6,578 nucleotides of DNA from an uncultured Gammaproteobacteria bacterium (GTDB lineage Bacteria; Pseudomonadota; Gammaproteobacteria; Pseudomonadales; Azotimanducaceae). The stretch is from the NCBI GenBank assembly GCA_913043075.1, contig CAJWLI010000082.1:1-6578 (forward strand), written 5' to 3'. Shown here piece after piece: positions 1 through 4,922 of this stretch (position 1 is its first letter; every line of letters begins with the position of its first letter). The notes under the pieces are model-generated. The model was not told where the DNA came from and did not search any database. It was given only the letters and a program-made list of their open reading frames with translations. Both the position numbers and the translations under genes were made by a program.

Positions 1-60
1 TCAAATGAACATTCTTTTGATGCTAGTGACCTAATCGTTTTAGACCGAAGCTGGGACTAA
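1..60 (+). CDS. C-terminal tail of a truncated CDS, product unknown
   Basis: Reading from base 1, the first plus-strand frame is open for 19 codons and ends at TAA (58-60). It would encode a tail finishing in DLIVLDRSWD. The other two plus frames stop within 33 bases. The composition (acidic and hydrophobic residues, no low-complexity run) is protein-like, and the stop lies 41 bases from the stop of the convergent acyl-CoA dehydrogenase, a normal tail-to-tail arrangement. The 5' part is outside the window, so I cannot assign a family. A chance open frame of this length is quite possible, hence the modest confidence. Confidence 0.4.
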   Translation, partial: SNEHSFDASDLIVLDRSWD

Positions 61-101
61 TGTGCTTTTTTGATATAGCTAGCAGGCAGTGCCCAGAGGT
101 C

Positions 102-1277
102 TCATAATCCTAGAACTGATTTAGCGATTATATTTTTTTGGACTTCGCGCGCCCCCCCGAAAACAGTTGATGCGCGATCGTTGAGGTAGCCGGCGGAAAT
201 GGTCTGGTGTTCAGGCTCGCCAATCGTAACTTCTTTATTTAGCAGCAAGAGATTATTGTGCGGCAAACTGTAATTGCCTATGGCTTCCATTTTAATTGTT
301 GATATCTCTTGTCCAAGCGTACTTGCCATAATTTTCATGAGAGACGATCCGGCACCTGGTTTTTCTCCCCTTGCAATTTTCGATTGCATGTCTGTTTCCA
401 TTTGCGAGAGAGCAGATATTTTTATACCGATTTCTTTTGCTCTTCCCTTAAGAGCGTCTTCCCCTTCAACCCGATCTAGTAACATTTTAAGCTCCGCCAT
501 GTCGACGTGCAGCCGTGTCGCTACGGAACTCCCGCCTCGTTCGAACTCCAAAAGATATTTTGCTACCTTCCAACCGTCGTTTTCGGGCCCTACTATATTC
601 GATATCGGAACCCTAACGTTATCGAAGAAGACTTGATTCACTTCGTGATCTCCAGCCATCGTGATTATTGGTTCTACACTAATTCCCGGGGTGTTCATTT
701 CAATAAGTAGAAAGCTAATACCAGCCTGGGGCTTGACATCAGGGTTGGTCTTAACCAAGCAAAATATGTGATCAGCGTGATGGGCATTTGTCGTCCAAAT
801 CTTAGTCCCGTTGACTACATAGAAGTCCCCATCTCGTTCGGCTCTTGTTTTTAGGCTCGCAAGATCTGATCCAGATCCTGGCTCCGAGTAACCTTGGCAC
901 CAATAGTGTTCAGCAGAGAGCATTTTCGGAAGGTAATAATCTTGTTGCTCTTTCGTGCCATATTTAAAAAGGACGGGGGCAAGCATCCTGAGACCCAGTG
1001 GTATGAGTTTTGGTGCTCCAGCTCTCTCACATTCGCTATTGAAAATATACCTTTGATTAGATGACCAGCCTGTTCCCCCAAACTCTTTTGGCCATGCAAC
1101 ACCGGCCCAACCTCGCCTGTTGAGAATCGCCTGCCAAGCCATCGCTGCGTCGTTATTGCCAAGCGCAGTGGTTGTATTTTTGTTTCCTGCAATAATCTCG
1201 GGGGTTAACTCATCACGAAGCAGTTGTCTGACTTCATCGCGAAACGCTAATTCTTCCTTACTGTAATTCAATTCCAA
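102..1277 (-). CDS. Acyl-CoA dehydrogenase, FadE/PimC (pimeloyl-CoA dehydrogenase large subunit)-like
   Basis: A cytoplasmic FAD flavoprotein that introduces the alpha,beta double bond into an acyl-CoA, passing electrons to ETF. Numbered from the TTG at 1277 it has 391 residues, normal for the family. The N-terminal helical domain (about 5-120) is followed by the beta domain with the signature YSEPGSGSDLAS (130-141) and GTKIWTT (157-163), then the C-terminal helical domain ending FGGAREVQKNIIAKSVLGL. The tail resembles the YGGSNEIQRNIIAK ending of the PimC/FadE17-type subfamily as I recall it. The medium-chain enzyme's YEGT glutamate is a glycine here (G374). The likely base is E246 in FERGG, at the position used by isovaleryl-CoA dehydrogenase. 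Start choice: an in-frame TAG lies at 1319-1317 and no ATG or GTG follows in frame, leaving TTG at 1289 or 1277. I prefer 1277 because GAGAG sits 5 bases upstream and the protein then begins MELNYSKEEL, like relatives. The gene lies downstream of the LysE gene and is probably co-transcribed with it. No PimD-like small-subunit partner is in the window. Substrate unknown. Confidence 0.93.
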   Translation of the reverse strand: MELNYSKEELAFRDEVRQLLRDELTPEIIAGNKNTTTALGNNDAAMAWQAILNRRGWAGVAWPKEFGGTGWSSNQRYIFNSECERAGAPKLIPLGLRMLAPVLFKYGTKEQQDYYLPKMLSAEHYWCQGYSEPGSGSDLASLKTRAERDGDFYVVNGTKIWTTNAHHADHIFCLVKTNPDVKPQAGISFLLIEMNTPGISVEPIITMAGDHEVNQVFFDNVRVPISNIVGPENDGWKVAKYLLEFERGGSSVATRLHVDMAELKMLLDRVEGEDALKGRAKEIGIKISALSQMETDMQSKIARGEKPGAGSSLMKIMASTLGQEISTIKMEAIGNYSLPHNNLLLLNKEVTIGEPEHQTISAGYLNDRASTVFGGAREVQKNIIAKSVLGL

Positions 1278-1305
1278 AATGGCTCTCAATTCTTCTGAAA
1301 CACAT
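1258..1305 (-). other. 15-codon leader ORF overlapping the acyl-CoA dehydrogenase start
   Basis: An ATG at 1305-1303 is preceded by GGGAG (1317-1313) with a 7-base spacer, the best SD-start pair near this gene. Its frame is offset by one base from the dehydrogenase frame. It encodes MCFRRIESHFGIELQ and stops at TAA 1260-1258, about 20 bases inside the dehydrogenase reading frame. It contains two tandem AGA codons. It could be a translated leader that couples ribosomes onto the TTG start, a trace of an indel in the start region, or a sequencing error. No conserved peptide is recognised. Confidence 0.3.
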
Positions 1306-1312
1306 ATGATAA

Positions 1313-1332
1313 CTCCCTATCCTGGTGAGGGA
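1313..1332 (-). promoter_or_regulatory. SD site inside a short hairpin ahead of the acyl-CoA dehydrogenase
   Basis: On the minus strand TCCCT (1332-1328) and AGGGA (1318-1314) are perfect complements around a 9-base loop, with a possible further T-G pair outside. The 3' arm contains most of the GGGAG Shine-Dalgarno sequence of the 15-codon leader ORF. In the exporter-dehydrogenase transcript this could mask the SD. No T-run follows, so it is not a terminator. A five-pair stem is weak and could be chance. Confidence 0.3.
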
Positions 1333-1351
1333 AAGTTGGATTATTATTTGT

Positions 1352-1951
1352 TCAAAGTTGCACTAATACGGGCAGGATGGTCGCGACTAATAATAGGGCA
1401 GAGATTCGATTGAACCAAGATTGCCTTCTTCCTGTCTTTAAGAATTTCCCGATTAGCACGCCGCTTAGTGTCCAGATTAGGGCCGATCCCCATGCGACCA
1501 GAAAAAAGATCGAAGTGATTACCATCAAGGTTTCGTAGAATTTTTCATCTGTGCTCGTGTAAGTTGAAATAGCCGTGAAAATTACGAGGATTCCCTTGGG
1601 ATTGATCCACTGAAAGAGAAAAGCCTCAAAAAAAAACATTGGGCGTTCATTTGGCGAGTTATCTACAATTTCTAGATGCCATATTTTGTGGGCCAGGTAC
1701 AGGATTACCAGCATACCAAACACTTTTAGGACCCCTTGAAGCAGAGGAAACTTAATTAAAAGCCAACCAAGACCAAAACTGGATAGCACGACGATAAGGG
1801 TGAAGCCAAAAACTACACCACAAATATGAGGCAAGGTTTTCCTAAGCCCGAAGTTCGTTCCTGACACTGAGAGTAAGATGTTATTTGGCCCAGGCGTTAA
1901 AGCAGTGACTACTGCAAAGGTTGTGAAAGATAAAATGTTAGTGAATTCCAA
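1352..1951 (-). CDS. LysE/RhtB-family amino-acid exporter
   Basis: An inner-membrane exporter of the LysE/RhtB family, which expels amino acids or derivatives such as homoserine, threonine, lysine, cysteine or O-acetylserine using the proton gradient. It has 199 residues, the usual length. The N-terminal hallmark TALTPGPNN lies at 16-24 and the second conserved block FLFQWINPKG at 111-120. About six hydrophobic segments are visible (roughly 5-25, 40-62, 70-90, 117-132, 141-165, 183-198). The N-terminal layout recalls EamB-type cysteine/O-acetylserine exporters, but substrate cannot be assigned from sequence. The start is TTG at 1951-1949: an in-frame TAA lies two codons upstream, so nothing longer is possible, and AGG (1962-1960) sits 8 bases before it. 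No LysR-type regulator is adjacent, although many family members have one. The stop is 74 bases before the preferred dehydrogenase start, consistent with one transcript. Confidence 0.93.
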   Translation of the reverse strand: MEFTNILSFTTFAVVTALTPGPNNILLSVSGTNFGLRKTLPHICGVVFGFTLIVVLSSFGLGWLLIKFPLLQGVLKVFGMLVILYLAHKIWHLEIVDNSPNERPMFFFEAFLFQWINPKGILVIFTAISTYTSTDEKFYETLMVITSIFFLVAWGSALIWTLSGVLIGKFLKTGRRQSWFNRISALLLVATILPVLVQL

Positions 1952-1970
1952 GATTTATACCTGTTAAGCG

Positions 1971-1982
1971 AAGAAATTTCTT
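1971..1982. repeat. 12-bp perfect palindrome AAGAAATTTCTT in the exporter leader
   Basis: AAGAAATTTCTT reads identically on both strands and lies 20-31 bases upstream of the TTG start of the LysE-family gene. It could be a protein-binding half-site pair or chance in AT-rich DNA. As RNA it would give only a four-pair stem, so it is not a convincing riboregulator. Confidence 0.3.
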
Positions 1983-2039
1983 ATCCGTTTGCATAAAAAG
2001 TTTAGGAGAAAGGTTTTGGGGAATAGCTCGCAATCGCTT

Positions 2040-2058
2040 ATTAACTTTGATGGTTAAT
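2040..2058. promoter_or_regulatory. Operator-like inverted repeat over the predicted exporter transcription start
   Basis: ATTAAC (2040-2045) and GTTAAT (2053-2058) are perfect inverted copies separated by 7 bases. Measured from the minus-strand -10 box at 2069-2064, transcription should begin near 2057, so the dyad would cover about +1 to +18, a typical repressor position. The regulator is unknown and is not encoded next door. Confidence 0.4.
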
Positions 2059-2063
2059 CCGTT

Positions 2064-2069
2064 ATTATA
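2064..2069 (-). promoter_or_regulatory. Candidate -10 box for the LysE-family gene and the downstream acyl-CoA dehydrogenase
   Basis: The minus strand reads TATAAT at 2069-2064, an exact sigma-70 -10 consensus. The expected -35 position 17 bases upstream is poor (AGATAT), and a run of eight A residues occupies the spacer. The predicted start near 2057 leaves a leader of about 106 bases before the TTG at 1951. The exact -10 and the dyad immediately downstream support it; the weak -35 argues for activator dependence or against the call. Confidence 0.45.
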
Positions 2070-2130
2070 CACCGTTTTTTTTGCACATATCTAAAGCCTG
2101 TGTTGCGATAAAAAGAGAATTTTATTACTC

Positions 2131-2163
2131 AAAAAAAGGTCTGAGAATCCTTCACGGCATCTC
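2131..2163 (-). terminator. Weak candidate terminator downstream of the methyltransferase
   Basis: On the minus strand GAGATGCC (2163-2156) and GGATTCTC (2150-2143) can pair around GTGAA with a 2x2 internal mismatch. A run of seven T residues follows at 2137-2131, after a 5-base gap. It lies about 130 bases past the methyltransferase stop. The imperfect stem and the gap before the T-run make this uncertain. The remainder of the 1952-2294 non-coding stretch shows only the promoter elements listed separately; the plus-strand open frame across 2051-2314 has no credible start or recognised homology. Confidence 0.2.
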
Positions 2164-2294
2164 TACGTTGCGGGCACAAAGTGTTGGTAGGTTTTCTTTG
2201 GATGCAAGTCTAAAGTTGTTTGGTTTAGTGGACGAGAGGTGCCTGTTAAGAGTGATGATGAAGCTCCAGGTGCACTTAGCTATTCTAATTGTCC

Positions 2295-3125
2295 TTATTC
2301 GACTTTTGCAGTAACTAGCCAAGCTGCGGCCGGCAAAAAAAGATTTTCGCCGTTCATAAGAGTTTTTACTTTGTCTCTCAGGACTTCCATAGCTTTCACA
2401 GAATCACTTTCGTCTAGAGATTGTAATAGCCCTGACAGAGGCCCGACGTTTTCATTGAAGAACATGATTTCTTCGACTGATTTTCCTAGATCAAATTCTG
2501 TTTCTAATGGATCTATTTGTATGTTTGTGTAGTTGGCGCCACTCAGGATTTCTTCTATGTATGCTTTTTCGCCAAACGCAAATCCTCCTGGGCTCCTTGG
2601 ATTCGCTTTGGGAAGATTTTGGGGTTGAAAAGGCAACAATGTTTCCGCGGCAAAATTGATCCAATGATTTTTTTCCATCGACTGCCAACAAATAAATGTA
2701 ATGCTCCCCCCTGGCATTAATCCTTTTTTTATATTTCTGAACGCGCGAATTGGGTTCGAGAAAAACATGACTCCAAAGCGAGAGAAAATTTTAGAATAAA
2801 TGGGATTTAATGATATGTTCTCCGCATCGCTTATTTCGAATGAAATATTAGAAATCCCTTTTGACTTATTCTTAGCGCTAGAAATCATTTTTTCTGAGAT
2901 ATCGATGCCTTTAGTCTCCGCACCAGCGCTAGCCAAAAGTATGGTCGTAGACCCGCCGCCACACCCCACATCTAAAATTCGATCTTTCTTGCTCGGATTG
3001 ATTGCCTCGATAGCTTTTATTGTGAACGGAGCAACTATTCTATCTATATATTCTCCAGCATTCAGGAAACCTTCGCCAAGTCGTCCATTCCAAACCTCTT
3101 CTTGTTCTTTATTATCTGAGTCCAT
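2295..3125 (-). CDS. Class I SAM-dependent methyltransferase
   Basis: A soluble Rossmann-fold methyltransferase using S-adenosylmethionine. From the ATG at 3125 it has 276 residues. SAM motif I is ILDVGCGGG (50-58), the acidic ribose-binding residue is D75 in KGIDIS, and the next acidic motif is SDAEN (99-103). The FSRFGVMFF segment (114-122) and PGGSITFICWQSMEKNHW (138-155) match the Methyltransf_11/25-type group that carries a CW.....NPW-like block after the core. The C-terminal third (about 160-270) is the substrate-side extension. Start choice: the open frame extends upstream to 3293, but ATG 3125 has AGAGGA (3136-3131) 5 bases before it and begins MDSDNKEQEEVWNG, matching where the family's conserved sequence starts; the 56 upstream residues look non-coding. 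Substrate unknown: small-molecule, ubiquinone-like or other acceptors are all possible. It is divergent from the sulfatase, so the spacer may carry shared control. Confidence 0.9.
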   Translation of the reverse strand: MDSDNKEQEEVWNGRLGEGFLNAGEYIDRIVAPFTIKAIEAINPSKKDRILDVGCGGGSTTILLASAGAETKGIDISEKMISSAKNKSKGISNISFEISDAENISLNPIYSKIFSRFGVMFFSNPIRAFRNIKKGLMPGGSITFICWQSMEKNHWINFAAETLLPFQPQNLPKANPRSPGGFAFGEKAYIEEILSGANYTNIQIDPLETEFDLGKSVEEIMFFNENVGPLSGLLQSLDESDSVKAMEVLRDKVKTLMNGENLFLPAAAWLVTAKVE

Positions 3126-3315
3126 AGGGTTCCTCTTAAAACTGATATAAGTAAAATTTCCTTGCCAGACTAAACAACCTATTCTGCGTATGATTAGTTT
3201 AGAGAAAAGCACACCTTTGAGTTTGGTTTCTCCAAATGACCAATCCAATAGTTGTAATATTGTAGAAAGCCATGATCTTTGATTATTTGTCAATGTTTAG
3301 CGGATAGGCATTAGT
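3126..3315. promoter_or_regulatory. Divergent spacer between methyltransferase and sulfatase
   Basis: This 190-base AT-rich spacer must hold promoters for both divergent genes. For the sulfatase the best pair seen is TTGTAG (3260-3265) with GATTAT (3281-3286), a short 15-base spacing. For the methyltransferase only a poor TTGTTT-18-TACTTA is visible on the minus strand. Two dyads stand out: TTTGG-N5-CCAAA (3222-3236) and CTAAAC-N21-GTTTAG (3170-3202). None is strong enough to name a regulator. Confidence 0.35.
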
Positions 3316-4854
3316 ATGCATAAGACGAAAAGCGCAGATAAAATTTTAAAAAGCTTTCGAGTTTTAAGCGTGTTCTCAATGCTATTTTTCGATATCCAAG
3401 GTATTGCGATATCTGAACAGCTATCGCTCGAATCATCGAAGCCGAACGTAATTGTCATTTTGACAGATGATCAAGGCTACGCAGACCTCGGTGTTTATGG
3501 GAGCGCCGATCTGCGAACTCCCAATATCGACCAGATAGCTCAAAGAGGTACTCGATTACTTAACTTTTATGCTCAGCCTTCTTGTGGTCCCAGTAGAGCA
3601 GCACTTCTAACCGGTTCTTACCCGATTCTAGTTGGAGAGCCTAGTAATAAGAAAAACCCGAACACAATATTGCACGAGAAAGAATTAACAATTGCCGAAA
3701 TGCTCCAAAAGGTTGGTTACGCGACCGCGCTGATTGGGAAATGGCACATGGCTGGAGACGGGGAAGAACCATGGGATTTTGTGCTGCCGCCAGATCCTCC
3801 GGGTCGGCCTGGTGGTAAGGGACCGTTTAATGAAAATTTAATGCCCAACGCACAGGGATTCAGTTATTTTTTTGGGACACCTATGCATAATGGTTTTACA
3901 AAAGATGTCGACCTTCGTCGTTTTGTTGTGGAACTTATGCGAAATGGGGAAGTGGTGGAGAGTCCGGCGGATTTAGATAAATTGACTATGGTTTATACTC
4001 ACGAAGCAGTGAACTTTATTCGGGATAATAAAGATCGACCCTTTTTTATTTTGCTCTCGCATAATATGCCTCACGTTCCTTTAGCAGTTTCCGATAATTT
4101 CCGAGGGAAATCTTCACGTGGACTTTACGGAGACGCGATCGAAGAAGTAGATTGGTCCGTTGGCCAGGTTGTTTCCGAATTGGACAGCCTAAACCTCTTG
4201 CAAGATACTCTAATTGTATTTCTCTCTGATAATGGTCCAGAGGTAAGAGCCGAACTTGAGAATGATGTTGGCAGCGCCGGGGCATTGAGAGGCGGAAAAT
4301 ATTCGAACTGGGAGGGCGGTGTTCGAGTGCCCGCAATTTTCTATTGGTCAGGGGCTATCCCCTCAAAAACGATTAGAGACGGAGTTTTTAGTTTGATGGA
4401 CATTTTCCCCACCGTTGCGGCTCTAGCTGGTGGGACGGGACCTGAGTCCTATAGATTAAATGGCGCCAATATTCTTCCCTTGCTGCTGAGCGATGGAAAT
4501 GACTACGGAACCAGTTCAAGTTATTTCTACTATTCTTTGACCAGCCTTCAGGCTGTTAGGCTGGATGAATGGAAATTAGTTTTACCCAGGATAAAAAATT
4601 CTCCGTATCTGCTTTGGCTAGGAAAGTACTCGGATACAGTAGATAAGCCAATGCTTTTTAATCTCAAATCAGATGTCCGCGAACAAAATGATCTTTCTTC
4701 GGAGAGACCAGATCTTGTCGCTAAAATGTTAGCGGAAGCCGAGCGTGCGCGGGAGCAATTTGGAGATTACAACCGGATTGGAACTTCTAGTAGATTTTTT
4801 GACCCGGGGCCCAAAAGACCGAACACCTATTTTTCTGATAATGCTGAATTTTGA
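3316..4854 (+). CDS. Periplasmic S1-family sulfatase (formylglycine-dependent arylsulfatase-like)
   Basis: Hydrolyses a sulfate ester, releasing sulfate and an alcohol or phenol. The 512-residue protein has the full type I sulfatase active site. C90 in CGPSRAALLTG (codon 3583-3585) is the residue oxidised to formylglycine, and R94 follows it. Likely calcium ligands are D51 and D52 (TDDQGY) and D305 and N306 (SDNG). K142 and H144 (GKWH), H253 (MPHVP) and K328 (GGKYSNWEGG) complete the pocket. The N-terminus has a basic stretch, a hydrophobic core 16-25 and a possible signal peptidase I site after AIS33; the aspartate D26 just after the core makes it an imperfect signal. The C-terminal LFNLKSDVREQNDL (447-460) is typical of arylsulfatase A-like enzymes. 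The ATG has AGG 7 bases upstream (GGATAGG). Activity needs a formylglycine-generating enzyme, not encoded here. The specific ester is unknown. The MFS gene follows 68 bases later. Confidence 0.95.
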   Translation: MHKTKSADKILKSFRVLSVFSMLFFDIQGIAISEQLSLESSKPNVIVILTDDQGYADLGVYGSADLRTPNIDQIAQRGTRLLNFYAQPSCGPSRAALLTGSYPILVGEPSNKKNPNTILHEKELTIAEMLQKVGYATALIGKWHMAGDGEEPWDFVLPPDPPGRPGGKGPFNENLMPNAQGFSYFFGTPMHNGFTKDVDLRRFVVELMRNGEVVESPADLDKLTMVYTHEAVNFIRDNKDRPFFILLSHNMPHVPLAVSDNFRGKSSRGLYGDAIEEVDWSVGQVVSELDSLNLLQDTLIVFLSDNGPEVRAELENDVGSAGALRGGKYSNWEGGVRVPAIFYWSGAIPSKTIRDGVFSLMDIFPTVAALAGGTGPESYRLNGANILPLLLSDGNDYGTSSSYFYYSLTSLQAVRLDEWKLVLPRIKNSPYLLWLGKYSDTVDKPMLFNLKSDVREQNDLSSERPDLVAKMLAEAERAREQFGDYNRIGTSSRFFDPGPKRPNTYFSDNAEF

Positions 4855-4879
4855 CGCTGTCTTTATGCTTGCCTCGCCT

Positions 4880-4885
4880 TATAAT
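4880..4885 (+). promoter_or_regulatory. Candidate -10 box ahead of the MFS gene
   Basis: TATAAT at 4880-4885 is an exact -10 consensus, 37 bases before the MFS start codon, giving a predicted transcription start near 4892. The -35 region at 17-18 bases is weak (CTGTCT or GCTGTC). An 8-base direct repeat GCTGTCTT (4856-4863 and 4913-4920) brackets the element. The MFS gene may thus be transcribed on its own as well as by read-through from the sulfatase; no terminator is visible between them. Confidence 0.35.
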
Positions 4886-4922
4886 CCAAAAAAAATGTAG
4901 TTAAAGATTAAGGCTGTCTTGC

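Noticed and set aside
61..101. Shared terminator between the convergent left-edge frame and the acyl-CoA dehydrogenase
   Set aside because: The only nearby complementarity (GGCA/TGCC-like) leaves almost no loop and is not followed by a proper T-run in either direction.
274..710. Plus-strand open frames opposite the acyl-CoA dehydrogenase
   Set aside because: They are antisense shadows of a clear coding gene, with no family features or start signals.
2051..2314. Plus-strand open frame (TTG start at 2081, 77 codons) in the exporter-methyltransferase gap
   Set aside because: No convincing SD, a T-run before the TTG, overlap with the methyltransferase 3' end and no recognisable family; I could not join it convincingly with the neighbouring frame as a decayed gene.
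3126..3293. 56-residue N-terminal extension of the methyltransferase reading frame
   Set aside because: The ATG at 3125 has a good SD and begins where the family sequence begins; the upstream residues resemble translated spacer and would remove the promoter room needed by both divergent genes.
3288..3293. Minus-strand TTGACA as a -35 for the methyltransferase
   Set aside because: The hexamer is exact, but the expected -10 position 17 bases on reads GCTTTC; the nearest TATAAT-like hexamer is 24 bases away.
4046..4336. Minus-strand open frame opposite the sulfatase
   Set aside because: It lies wholly within conserved sulfatase coding sequence and its translation looks non-protein-like.
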